From NCBI RefSeq assembly GCF_007859675.1, contig NZ_CP042305.1, forward strand, positions 2,914,001 through 2,978,000: a DNA stretch of 64,000 nucleotides, given 5' to 3'. The notes below the pieces were generated by a model. The model saw only the letters and a program-made list of their open reading frames with translations, was not told the DNA's origin and ran no database searches. Positions 37,271-45,946 of this stretch are shown here, in pieces. The stretch's first letter is position 1; every line of letters starts with the position of its first letter. The position numbers and the translations under genes were made by a program. This stretch comes from Humibacter ginsenosidimutans. GTDB lineage: Bacteria > Actinomycetota > Actinomycetes > Actinomycetales > Microbacteriaceae.

Positions 37271-37436
37271 CTAGGGTGTGTCTGACAATTCGGGGCGGGT
37301 TGCGGTGTGCTCGCCACGGCCGCTCACTGCGGAGCCGGCGTCGGCCTCACCACCAGTGAGGCTCTCCTTCGGCTCCTTGCGATCGACCGCGCCGAGCGCA
37401 TCCTCACCGACCCCCGAATTGTCAGACACACCCTAG
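37271..37436. mobile_element. MITE-like element with 21-bp terminal inverted repeats and CTAG duplication
   Basis: The element spans 37275-37432 (158 bp). Its ends are perfect 21-bp inverted repeats beginning GGTGTGTCTGACAATT and ending CGGGG inward. Identical CTAG tetranucleotides flank both sides (37271-37274, 37433-37436); because CTAG is self-complementary the inverted match runs to 26 bp. The interior has a small hairpin (GCCTCAC/GTGAGGC at 37344-37362) and no transposase. CTAG matches the YTAR target duplication of IS5-group elements (family knowledge); the parent is not in this window. It lies 10 nt upstream of the reductase start. Confidence 0.72.
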
Positions 37437-37446
37437 GTGCGTGCGA

Positions 37447-37920
37447 TCAGTAGCGTTGTGACGCCCTCGCAGCGAAGTAGGCGTTCGACGCGGGCAGGAA
37501 CATGAGGATGATCGCCAGCAGCACGATCACGAACCCCACGACGCCCCCGGAGGAGCTCGAGTTCCAGCCGCTGCTGACCCACGGAGCGGCCGTGCCGAGC
37601 AGCGAGAGGATGCCCAGCACCGTCAGCGTGATGCGGGCCCAGTTGCGCCCATCGCGCATGCGGTTCACGATGATGAGCTCGATGATGGCGAGCACGAAGA
37701 CGAAGATCGCGAACATCAGCACGATGCTGCCCGCCGCCGCACCGTAGATGCCGCCGAACACGGCGCCACCCGTCAGCGCGACGATGCCGATGACCAGCGC
37801 GAAGATGGCGCCGATCAGCGACAGGATCGCGCCGATCAGCCAGATGACGTAGGCGGCGGTGACCGTTCCCGGTCGTTTCGCGGCGGGCGCTGGTGCCGGC
37901 ATCGGTTCCGGTGTGGTCAT
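37447..37920 (-). CDS. hypothetical four-helix membrane protein
   Basis: A 157-residue protein: a Pro/Ala-rich cytoplasmic lead (~1-18), then hydrophobic segments at ~20-42, ~48-85, ~98-115 and ~124-148. RMRDGRNWARITLTVLGI between the helices recalls LIYRGSNWARIVSMTL in the C-terminal half of the LssY_C protein encoded at 38096, so the two neighbours share a membrane module. Function unknown. The MITE-like element lies immediately past its stop codon. Confidence 0.75.
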   Translation of the reverse strand: MTTPEPMPAPAPAAKRPGTVTAAYVIWLIGAILSLIGAIFALVIGIVALTGGAVFGGIYGAAAGSIVLMFAIFVFVLAIIELIIVNRMRDGRNWARITLTVLGILSLLGTAAPWVSSGWNSSSSGGVVGFVIVLLAIILMFLPASNAYFAARASQRY

Positions 37921-38083
37921 CTGACTTCCCCCTCGTCAGCTGCGACGCATCGGATGCGCCGACGGATGCGTCGCGACGGTCGCCGCGGCGGCATCCGAAA
38001 GCCTACCGATCGCACGGTGCCGCAGGGGCGAACCGCGGCGGAGCGCCCCGGAGTCACGCCGGGGCCGCGGCACGTCCCGGCCG

Positions 38084-38089
38084 TACGAT
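38084..38089 (+). promoter_or_regulatory. -10 box for a leaderless LssY_C gene transcript
   Basis: TACGAT is 6 nt before the ATG at 38096, the spacing expected if transcription starts at the start codon. No ribosome site is present. Confidence 0.45.
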
Positions 38090-38095
38090 GGCGGC

Positions 38096-39527
38096 ATGGC
38101 CATCGGAGGGGACGGGGCTGCCGTGTCGGGCAGTGCGTCTTCCGCGGGGTCGAGGGCGGAGCCGGAGCCGGAGCCTCGCAAGCGGCCTGCCAGGCGCATC
38201 CGTCTGCGTCTGGCGCGCGTGATCGACTACGCCTACTTTCTGCTGGCCACGCTCGCGGCCATCTGGCTGGCCTGGTTGTTGGCATCCGAGAGCCTCAGCT
38301 GGGGCTGGTGGCTCATCCTCTTCTTCGTGCTCTTCTGGGGCCTGCTGGCTTACCTGGTGCTGCCGCGGCTGCACAGCATCCTCACCCGCATCTACGTGCC
38401 GAACTACTTCATCGGCAGGGCGCGCACGAGCGACGGGCTGCTCGGCGATCCGATCAACCTCGCTGTGCTGGGCAGCCAGTCCCAGCTGATGACGGCGATG
38501 GCGGATGCCGCATGGACGCGCGCCGACCCCGTCACCGCCCGCTCGAGCTGGCGCATCGTCACCGCGACGCTGCTGCGCCGCAGCTACGACGAGGCTCCGG
38601 TGAGCCCGCTGCTGCTGTTCGGTCGCCAGCAAGACCTCGCCTACCAGCAGGAGGTGAAGGGCAATCCGGCCAAACGGCACCACGTTCGGTTCTGGAAGTG
38701 CCCTGACGACTGGCGGCTGCCGGGCGGCGAACGGGCCGACTGGCTCGGGGCCGCCACGTTCGACCGCAGCGTGGGGTTCTCGCTGTTCACCCTGCAGATC
38801 ACGCACAAGATCGATGCGAACACCGACATCGAGCGCGATCACGTGGTGCACTCGGTGACGCGATCGGATGCCTCGGCCGCGGTCAGTGTGATCAAGGACT
38901 TCTCCACCGGGTACCACTCGCGCAACGGCGGGGGCGACTCGATCGTCACCGACGGCGACCTGCCCGTCGTCGATCTGCGCACGACGGCGGCGGGGCCGGA
39001 GTTCGAGCGCACGGTCGACGTCGTGAAGGCGGCGGCCGACCGGCGCCCGCTCTCCATCACACTCGGCGCCGCGCTGCTCGCGTTGCGCGCCGTCGCGGGC
39101 GCGGTGTTCGTGGTCGGAACGGCGCTGCACTGGGGTGCGTTCGTCAGGTCGCTGACGGTCGAGATCGACGGGGTGCCGCGCAGCGTCATCGACGACATCG
39201 TGAGCTCTGTCGCCGTCACCACCGTCGTCGTGATCGCCGTCGGTCTGCTGGTGCAGGCCGCCTTGATCACGCTCATCTACCGCGGAAGCAACTGGGCGCG
39301 CATCGTGTCCATGACGCTGAGCGCGATCGCCGTGATCGCCGCGGCCGTCGACTTCTTCAACGGGGGCACGCAGGTGAACCTGCGCGCCAACCTGCTCGGC
39401 CTGCCGCTGGACATCCCTCGTGCTGCTGGCGCTGTCGTCCGAGAGTGCGAGCGCCTGGACGAGGCGCATCCGCTACCTGCACGTCGAGCGCCGCAGCGCG
39501 AGGCGCTCGGTGTCGCACACGTCGTGA
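38096..39527 (+). CDS. LssY_C-domain membrane protein with a C-terminal frameshift
   Basis: A membrane protein with two N-terminal helices (~40-85), an LssY C-terminal-type soluble domain (~100-240, NYFIGRARTSDGLLGDPINL, HHVRFWKCPD) and four C-terminal helices. The reading frame breaks at about 39412: the original frame runs on to 39715 as low-complexity Arg/Ala text antisense to the epimerase gene. The +1 frame gives SLVLLALSSESASAWTRRIR, a convincing last helix, and stops at 39525-39527, two bases before the end of the convergent gene. I therefore annotate to 39527. The break could be a sequencing error or a real late mutation. Function unknown; LssY is an uncharacterised DedA-linked family. 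Confidence 0.7.
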
Positions 39528-39528
39528 C

Positions 39529-40473
39529 TCAGCTGCTCGTCGAGGAGCGCAGCAGGTCGGCGCTCGCGGCGACGCCTTCGTGCACTGTTCGGTGGACGGG
39601 AGACCAGGCGAGCCGGCCTCTGGCCTTTGCGTTCGACACCAGCATGCTCACACCGTGCATCATCGCCGCGCCGTATGGCGCCATCGTTCGAACCAGCCAG
39701 GTGGGCACGACGTAGGGGCGGGGTGCTCCCGTGGCCGAGGCGATCTGCTCGAGAACGGCCCCGAACGTGGCGCTCTCGTCCGAGACGACGTTGTACGCCT
39801 GGCCTCCGACGCCTCTTTCGACAGCCGCAACGGTGGCTGCGGCCGCATCCATGTGGTGCACCCAGGGGAGCGCCCCACCGCTACGGGTGGTCGGCATGGT
39901 GCGATGCCGGAGCATGGCTTCGATCGCTGCCAGGTCGTTTCCGTAGAGCAGACCGTAGCGAAGCGCGACGCCTTCGATCCCTTCGGCTGCGAACGCCTGT
40001 TTCTCATTGGCGGCCATGGCGGCGAGGTGTTCGTCGAAGGCGTCGCCCTGAGGCATCCCGAAAGGCGCGTCCTCGGTGATGGCCGTCGGGCCGAGGTCGC
40101 GATAGCCATATCCGAAGACCATGGACTGGGTGATGAAGCGCGTGGCACCCACGGCGCGAGCGGCGGCGAGCAGATTCGCGGTGCCCGTGGTGCGCAGCAC
40201 GTCGGTTCGACGCATGTCCGCATGACGGAGCGGCGCCTTCTTCAGCGCCGTCAGCTCACTGATCACGACATCCGCGCGAACGCCCTCGGTGGCGCGGAGC
40301 AGAGCCTCGCGGTCGAGGACATCCGCCGTCACCGCCTCAGCGTTGAGCGATCGAAGCAGGTCAACGCCCGGCTGCCCTCGCGTGACGCCGATGACGTCAT
40401 GGCCGCCGGCCAGCAGTCGTGTGACGATCGGCACCCCGAGTGCTCCGGTGCCGCCGGCGATGAGAACGCGCAC
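39529..40473 (-). CDS. NAD-dependent epimerase/dehydratase family protein (atypical SDR)
   Basis: A 314-residue short-chain dehydrogenase. The dinucleotide motif is VLIAGGTGALGVPIVTRLL at the N-terminus; QSMVFGYG replaces the usual YxxxK active site, so it is probably a reductase or binding protein of the atypical SDR class rather than a classical epimerase. GTG at 40473 has AAAGGA upstream; the open frame beyond it crosses the TetR operator. Divergent from the TetR gene and presumably repressed by it. Confidence 0.85.
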   Translation of the reverse strand: MRVLIAGGTGALGVPIVTRLLAGGHDVIGVTRGQPGVDLLRSLNAEAVTADVLDREALLRATEGVRADVVISELTALKKAPLRHADMRRTDVLRTTGTANLLAAARAVGATRFITQSMVFGYGYRDLGPTAITEDAPFGMPQGDAFDEHLAAMAANEKQAFAAEGIEGVALRYGLLYGNDLAAIEAMLRHRTMPTTRSGGALPWVHHMDAAAATVAAVERGVGGQAYNVVSDESATFGAVLEQIASATGAPRPYVVPTWLVRTMAPYGAAMMHGVSMLVSNAKARGRLAWSPVHRTVHEGVAASADLLRSSTSS

Positions 40474-40494
40474 GGTGATTCCTTTCCTCAAAAT

Positions 40495-40510
40495 AAGTAA
40501 GTACTTACTT
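40495..40510. promoter_or_regulatory. perfect 16-bp palindrome, TetR operator
   Basis: AAGTAAGTACTTACTT is perfectly self-complementary and sits 21 nt upstream of the epimerase start and 100 nt upstream of the TetR start. The TAAGTA-type repeats are common among TetR operators. It probably controls both divergent genes. Confidence 0.75.
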
Positions 40511-40609
40511 TCTAGACCGCATAGACTGATTGCGCAAGCGGTCGGAACACTCGGCTGTGCTCGCGGCACCCGGCGCGATCCCCGTCGTCGGAGAGGAGAG
40601 GATTGTCGG

Positions 40610-41221
40610 ATGGCGATCGAACAGGTCGGAGCCGGTTCTTCGGCGAAGGCACGTGTGCTGGATGCCGCCATGCGGCTGTTCGGCGAGCAGGGCTACGCGG
40701 CGACGACAGTGGCGCAGATCGAGGCGGCGGCGGGGCTACGCCCAGGCTCGGGTGGGCTGTACCGCCATGTCGCGTCGAAGCGACAGCTGCTCGAACAGGG
40801 AGTGCGGCGGGTGCTCGACGCGCACAACGACGTTCTCGTCGCCCTCTCGGAGGGCGTCGAGGATGCTCCGGCCGACGTTCAGCTGCGCGCGATCGCCGAG
40901 GCCGGGCTCGCCCGCCTCGATCACGATCGCGATCTGAACCGCGTCATGCTGCGCGACCTGCGCGACTTTCCCGAACTCGCAGACGAGGTGAGACGTCATG
41001 AGGTCGACGTCGTCACGCGCGCCCTCGCGACATGGCTCGCCGCGCAGAGGAGCGCGCGTCACCTGGACGTCGAGGCGACCGCCTCCGTCGTGGTCTCGGC
41101 AGTGAGCCACTACTGGACGATGACGGATGCCACCGGCGCCGCGCCTCTGGCGATCGAGCGAGACAGGTTCCTCGATGCGCTCATCGCGCTCGTGCAGAGC
41201 GTGCTTGCGCGCGACGCATGA
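40610..41221 (+). CDS. TetR-family transcriptional regulator
   Basis: A 203-residue regulator. The HTH is ARVLDAAMRLFGEQGYAATT followed by VAQIEAAAGLRPGSGGLYRHVASKRQLL (residues ~14-61), unmistakably TetR; the C-terminal ligand domain is helical and ends VQSVLARDA. GAGAGGAGAGG precedes the ATG at 40610. It faces the SDR gene across a perfect palindrome, so autoregulation and control of that gene are likely. Ligand unknown. Confidence 0.92.
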   Translation: MAIEQVGAGSSAKARVLDAAMRLFGEQGYAATTVAQIEAAAGLRPGSGGLYRHVASKRQLLEQGVRRVLDAHNDVLVALSEGVEDAPADVQLRAIAEAGLARLDHDRDLNRVMLRDLRDFPELADEVRRHEVDVVTRALATWLAAQRSARHLDVEATASVVVSAVSHYWTMTDATGAAPLAIERDRFLDALIALVQSVLARDA

Positions 41222-41249
41222 CAACCCGGAGCCGAACGGTCGAACCCGA

Positions 41250-41273
41250 CCGCCCTCCTCCGTCAGAGGGCGG
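41250..41273. terminator. bidirectional hairpin between TetR and aldose epimerase genes
   Basis: CCGCCCTC (41250-41257) and GAGGGCGG (41266-41273) form a perfect 8-bp stem with an 8-nt loop. It lies between convergent genes and overlaps the last codons of the epimerase. Neither side has a clear U tract. Confidence 0.45.
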
Positions 41274-42201
41274 CGATGGTCCAGCCGGCGGTCGTGGTGT
41301 CGCCGGGCTGCAGCACGATGAGATCGGTGCCGGAGTTGAAGGCGTCAGGAGGGCAGGTCATCGGCTCCACGGCCAGGCCGAGCCGGCTGAGCGCGGGGTC
41401 CGGCCGGTCGGCGGTGTGGATCTGCACCCAGGGGCACGCGGCATCCCACCGCATCGCGACGCCGTGGCCGTCGGCGGCGACGATCTCGACGGCTGCCGTG
41501 CCAGCGGCATCCCGCTGCAGTGCGGTGAACGCGTGGTCGATAAACACCTCGCCGATGACGCGCGGTGTGCGGAAGTCGAGCTCACCCTCGCGAGCGGTGC
41601 CGCCGACGTGGGACGAGACGGCCGCGAGCCCGATCGGCGCGAGCCGATCCGCCGTGACGGCCAGCACGTCCGCGGCGGGCAGCGTGAGCGTCCAGTCGTC
41701 GACACGTCCCTGACCGGCCACGAGGTAGGGATGCGGCCCGGTGCCGAAGGGCGCTGCGCTCGTTCCCGAGTTGCGCGCCGTCACGGCGGAGTGCAGCCCG
41801 TCGTCGTCGAGCCGGAAGACCACCTCGAGGTCGACGCGATGCGGGTAGCCCTGCTGGGCCTGGATGCTCGCCGCGAGCTGCACGAAGTCGTCGCCCCTGT
41901 CGCGCACTGCGAAGTCCAGCCACGCCACGAGGCCGTGCAGCGCATTGTTCAACGCGGGCTCCGTGAGCGCCACCTGCTGCTCGACGCCGTCGAAGGTGTA
42001 CCGCCCGTCGACGATGCGGTTCGGCCACGGGGCGAGCGTCGCGCCGCGGAAGGCGGGACGCAGCTCGTCGGCCTCGAACGGTACGACGAGGTCGCGTCCG
42101 TCGTGGGTCAGCGTGCGCAGCGACGCTCCGACGCTCGCGATGGATGCGCGGTAGTCGCCGTGGGCGAGGTCGATCGAGATTCCGGAGATGGGGATGCTCA
42201 C
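41263..42201 (-). CDS. aldose 1-epimerase family protein (GalM-like)
   Basis: A 312-residue beta-sandwich mutarotase-type protein that interconverts sugar anomers. Landmarks are GATLAPWPNRI, NNALHGLV with the first active His, FGTGPHPYL with the second His, and VEPMTCPPDAFN with the catalytic Glu. It belongs to the YihR/GalM-like group that also includes hexose-6-phosphate epimerases. The GTG at 42201 is the most plausible start; AAGGG lies almost adjacent, so a start slightly upstream cannot be excluded. It is not in an operon with sugar genes here. Confidence 0.87.
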   Translation of the reverse strand: MSIPISGISIDLAHGDYRASIASVGASLRTLTHDGRDLVVPFEADELRPAFRGATLAPWPNRIVDGRYTFDGVEQQVALTEPALNNALHGLVAWLDFAVRDRGDDFVQLAASIQAQQGYPHRVDLEVVFRLDDDGLHSAVTARNSGTSAAPFGTGPHPYLVAGQGRVDDWTLTLPAADVLAVTADRLAPIGLAAVSSHVGGTAREGELDFRTPRVIGEVFIDHAFTALQRDAAGTAAVEIVAADGHGVAMRWDAACPWVQIHTADRPDPALSRLGLAVEPMTCPPDAFNSGTDLIVLQPGDTTTAGWTIAAL

Positions 42202-42353
42202 CCCTTCATTCTGCCGGTTTCCGGCGCGCGCTGAGAGCGCTCCCACGTCAGTGCATCGGATGCGGCCGCAGCCGGGTGCGCTCGATCCGGCGCCCCGCGC
42301 TGTGATGGGATCGACTCGGCTCATCAGACACGCCCGACCGACCGGAGGACAGC

Positions 42354-43055
42354 ATGGCCACGCAGTGGAGACTGCACGAACGCACGCACCTGGGGCTCAT
42401 GCTCGCGCTCACCTTCTCGACGGGTGTGGTGGACGCCGTCGGTTACCTCGGCCTCGATCGCGTGTTCACCGGCAACATGACGGGCAACGTGGTCATTCTC
42501 GGCATGGCCCTGCTCGGCGGCGACAACCTGCCCATCATCGGCCCCGTCATCGCGCTGGTCTGCTTCATGGCGGGCGCGGCGGTCGGCGGCCGCGTGCTGC
42601 GCAGGGTCGACGCGGGGTGGACCCCGCTTTCGACCGGCGTCTTCACGGGAGTCGGAGTCGTGCTGCTCGTAGCGGCGGTGACGCTGTTCGCGGTGGGTGG
42701 GCATCCCGTGCAATCGGTGCAGTGGACAGTCACGGGGATGCTCGGCCTCGCCATGGGCGCGCAGGCGGCGACCGCGCGCCACATCGCCGTGAAAGACGTG
42801 ACCACCGTCGTCGTCACCTCGACACTCGCCGGCCTCGCGGCGGACTCCGTGTTCGGTGCAGGGAAGCAGCAGCCGTGGGCGCGCCGCGCGGGCGCCGTCG
42901 TGCTGATCGGCCTCGGTGCGATCGTCGGCGCGGGCGCTGTGCACCTGCAACCGGCGGCCGGACTGCTCGTCTCGGCGGTGATCGTGCTCGTCGTCGCGGG
43001 ATGGGGGCATTTCGTGACCGGCGGGCCCGTGCCGCAGGTCACGGCAGAGGCGTGA
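42354..43055 (+). CDS. DUF1275 (YoaK-type) membrane protein
   Basis: A 233-residue protein with six or more membrane helices. TGVVDAVGYLGLDRVFTGNMTGNVV is the DUF1275 signature (the TGNMTGN core is diagnostic) and GLAMGAQAATARHIAVKDVTT is the second conserved block. Family members are uncharacterised membrane proteins, possibly transporters. GGAGGAC precedes the ATG at 42354. It is monocistronic between the convergent epimerase and the glycosyltransferase promoter. Confidence 0.88.
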   Translation: MATQWRLHERTHLGLMLALTFSTGVVDAVGYLGLDRVFTGNMTGNVVILGMALLGGDNLPIIGPVIALVCFMAGAAVGGRVLRRVDAGWTPLSTGVFTGVGVVLLVAAVTLFAVGGHPVQSVQWTVTGMLGLAMGAQAATARHIAVKDVTTVVVTSTLAGLAADSVFGAGKQQPWARRAGAVVLIGLGAIVGAGAVHLQPAAGLLVSAVIVLVVAGWGHFVTGGPVPQVTAEA

Positions 43056-43107
43056 CCGCTTCGCAAATTCTGAAGTGACATCCAGGTAACGCACGTCTGA
43101 GAAGAGG

Positions 43108-43137
43108 TTCACGCCAAAGTCACGTTCAGCGTAGAAA
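43108..43137 (+). promoter_or_regulatory. predicted promoter of the glycosyltransferase/mannose synthase pair
   Basis: TTCACG (43108-43113), 18 nt, TAGAAA (43132-43137). The start codon at 43168 is ~25 nt past the expected transcription start. Confidence 0.4.
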
Positions 43138-43167
43138 ACGTCCAGGGCAGGACGATGACCTTGGGTG

Positions 43168-45085
43168 ATGGACGCGCAACGTACTCCGACACGCCCCGCG
43201 CCGCGCGCCAGGGCCGGCGAGCGGTCGGTCGGCGCGCCGTCTTCGCGCCGCGCGACGGGCGTGAGCGACATCACGCGACCGACCTCGTTGTCACTGCCCC
43301 CGCAGAAGTGGTACCGCAGCGGGCGTGCCCCGCTCGTGCTCGCCGCCGCCGTCTGCGGAGTGATCGCTTTCGTGGTGTCGTGGCTCGGCTCGTGGGTGCC
43401 GTCGTTCTGGGGTGACGAGGCCGCCAGCATCATGTCTGCCGAGCGCCCGTGGTCGTCGCTGATGAACGAGCTCGCCAGAGTGGATGCCGTGCACGGCACC
43501 TATTACGCGTTCCTGCACCTCTGGATCGACGTGTTCGGCGCGAGCCAGCTCTCGACGAGGGTGCCGAGTGCCATCGGGGTCGGGCTCGCGGCGGCGGGCA
43601 TCGTCGTGCTGGTGGCGCGCATGGAGCGGCTGTGGCCGGCCAACGGGCGCGACGGGCTGTCGTCTGCGGTCGGTGCGGCGGGCATCCGTCTCGGCGTCAT
43701 CGCCGCCATGGTGTTCGCGGTGCTGCCGCGCACGACCTACATGGGAACCGAGGTGCGGTCGTACGCGCTCGGGACGGCGTGCGCCGTGTGGCTCGCGGTG
43801 CTGTTCCTCACGCTGGTGGGCGGGCGCGTCACCAGGGTGCTGCCCTGGGTGGGCTTCGCCGCCGCCTACGGGGCGTGCATCTACGTCTTCCTCTACCTGT
43901 CTCTGATCGCCCTGCCTTTCGGGGCGATGCTGCTGTGGGATGCTCGCGGCCGCCTGCGCACCACCGCGCTCGCGATCGTGCGCCCCGGCTCCGCCCCGTC
44001 CGCCGAGGTCGCCGCTCGTGCGCGGTCGGCTCGCCGCTGGCTGCTCGCCAGTGTGGGGGGGCGTTCTGCTCGCCGCGCCGCTGGAGTTCTTCGCGCTCAA
44101 GGAGCGCGGCCAGATCAAGTTCCTCGGCGCGCATCCCGGCGTGACGTTCATCAGCTTCACCGTGAACCAGTGGTTCGACGGCAGTTGGGGGCTGGCCGTC
44201 GCGGTCTGGGCGGCGCTCGTGGCCTTCGCCCTCGTGGGCGTCGTCGTGTGGCGCAGGCGTCGACATGACGGCAACCGGTCGATGCTTCCGCCCGCCCGCT
44301 CCACGCTGCTCGCGCTCGCCGTGTCGTGGTTCGTGCTGCCGCCGGCCGCGCTCCTGGCCGTGAACGCCATGGTCCCTGCGTACACCGTGCGGTACATGTC
44401 GTTCACGACACCGGCGCTGGCCATCATCCTGGCGATCGCCATCGAGTTCGTCGCCGTGCGGGTGTGGGCCAGGGCGAGCGGGATGCTCCGCGATCGTCGG
44501 AACCGCGGCGCGGTGGCGCCGGCGCACGACGGCTCAACGCGGGAAGGTGCGCAGGCGGGGCGGCGGGCGGGCAGGCTCGGGGCATCCGTCGTCGCCGCGA
44601 TCATCGTGGCGCTGGTCGCTGCCGTCGCCGCTCCCACCTATGTCGCGCAGCGCGGACCGTACGCGAAGAACGGCGGAAGCGACTGGGCAGAGGTGGCCGG
44701 CGTCATCCAGCAGCACGCGCACGCGGGAGACGACGTCGTCTTCGACGACACCACCCGCCCGTCGCGCAGGCCGCGATTGGCCATGCACCTGTACCCGGCG
44801 CAGTTCGCGGGCCTCGTCGACCCGACGCTGACCGTGCCGTACACGCAGCGCGACGCGCTCTGGGACAAGACCGAGAGCATCACGGCGGCCGCCCCGCGGC
44901 TCAAGGCCGGCGATGGCCGCGTGTGGCTCATCGAGTACCGGGGACCGAACAAGAACGGCGCCGTGGATTCGGCCGGCATGTTCCACCGCATGGCCGAACT
45001 GCGCGCGCTGGGCTATTCGCTGACCAGCACTTACACCCTTCATCGGGATGTGGTCTACCTTTTCCTGAGGGGAGCAACGGCATGA
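43168..45085 (+). pseudogene. GT-C glycosyltransferase (GT39-like mannosyltransferase), frameshifted at a G7 run
   Basis: Together two frames encode one ~638-residue polytopic glycosyltransferase. The first part (43168 to ~44061) has the GT-C signature VPSFWGDEAAS in the first outer loop, with VDAVHGTYYAFLHLW and PRTTYMGTEVRSYAL. After the tract of seven G (44055-44061) this frame degenerates and stops at 44268. The other frame continues smoothly as VLLAAPLEFFALKERGQIKF and ends at 45085. Removing one G would restore one protein. The stop overlaps the start of the mannose synthase gene (ATGA), so this is probably the transferase that uses its polyprenyl-phosphate mannose. Error, phase variation and true loss are all possible. 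Upstream GTG at 43165 is adjacent. Confidence 0.75.
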
Positions 45086-45837
45086 ACGCAGTCGTCATCA
45101 TTCCGACCTACAACGAGGCGCAGAACATCGCCTGGATCGTGGGTCGGGTCAGGAACGCGGTTCCCGACGCGTCCGTGCTGATCGTCGACGACGGCTCGCC
45201 AGACGGGACCGGCGAGCTCGCCGACGGCCTCGCCGCCAACGATGCGGCGGTCGCGGTGCTGCACCGCGCGGGGAAAGAGGGCCTCGGCGCCGCCTACCGC
45301 GCAGGCATGCGCTGGGCTCTCGAGCGCGGTCACGACGTGATCGTCGAGATGGATGCCGACGGCTCGCACCGCCCTGAAGATCTGCCTCCCATGCTGGCGG
45401 CGCTCGACAAGGCCGACGTGATCGTCGGCTCGCGGTGGGTGCCAGGCGGCGGCGTCGTCGGCTGGCCACTCTACCGCAAGGCCATCTCGCGCGTCGGCAG
45501 CGCTTATGCCCGGTTCGCGCTCGGCGTCCCCGTGCGCGACATGACCGGCGGCTACCGCGTCTTTACCGCCGATGCCTTGGAGCGCATCGATCTCGATGCC
45601 GTGCTCAGCCAGGGCTACTGCTTCCAGATCGACATGTTGTGGCACGCCCAGGTGGCGGGTCTGCGCATTCGCGAGGTGCCGATCACGTTCCCGGAGCGGG
45701 AGCGCGGCAACTCGAAGATGTCGGGCGCGATCGTGCTCGAGGCGATGCTGCGCGTGACGGGATGGGCAGTGGGCTCGCTGCCGGCGCGCATGCGCCGAGC
45801 GGCGGGCAAGCAGCAGGCTGCCGCCGGAGTCCGCTGA
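45082..45837 (+). CDS. ppm1: polyprenyl-phosphate mannose synthase (DPM1/Ppm1 type, GT2)
   Basis: A 251-residue cytoplasmic GT2 transferase that moves mannose from GDP-mannose to polyprenyl phosphate, the donor for GT-C mannosyltransferases. VVIIPTYNEAQNI opens the nucleotide fold, VLIVDDGSPDGTGEL follows, and VEMDADGSHRPEDLPPML is the DxD metal site with the DPM1-specific continuation. VGSRWVPGG, MTGGYRVF and FPERERGNSKMSGAIV complete the DPM1 pattern. No membrane anchor domain is fused. ATG overlaps the preceding gene. Confidence 0.9.
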   Translation: MNAVVIIPTYNEAQNIAWIVGRVRNAVPDASVLIVDDGSPDGTGELADGLAANDAAVAVLHRAGKEGLGAAYRAGMRWALERGHDVIVEMDADGSHRPEDLPPMLAALDKADVIVGSRWVPGGGVVGWPLYRKAISRVGSAYARFALGVPVRDMTGGYRVFTADALERIDLDAVLSQGYCFQIDMLWHAQVAGLRIREVPITFPERERGNSKMSGAIVLEAMLRVTGWAVGSLPARMRRAAGKQQAAAGVR

Positions 45838-45946
45838 CCGTCGCCGGCGGCTGAGTGCCGGGAGCGCCAGCGCGCAGCGGCGTAGTCTGCCGACTGCGGT
45901 GCGCCGACACGGAGGTCGGTGCGCAGAACCGGCAGGAGGCAGTGTC

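Noticed and set aside
45820..45851. GCCGCCGG/CCGGCGGC inverted repeat at the end of the mannose synthase gene
   Set aside because: The 16-nt loop contains the stop codon and no U tract follows; common in such G+C-rich sequence.
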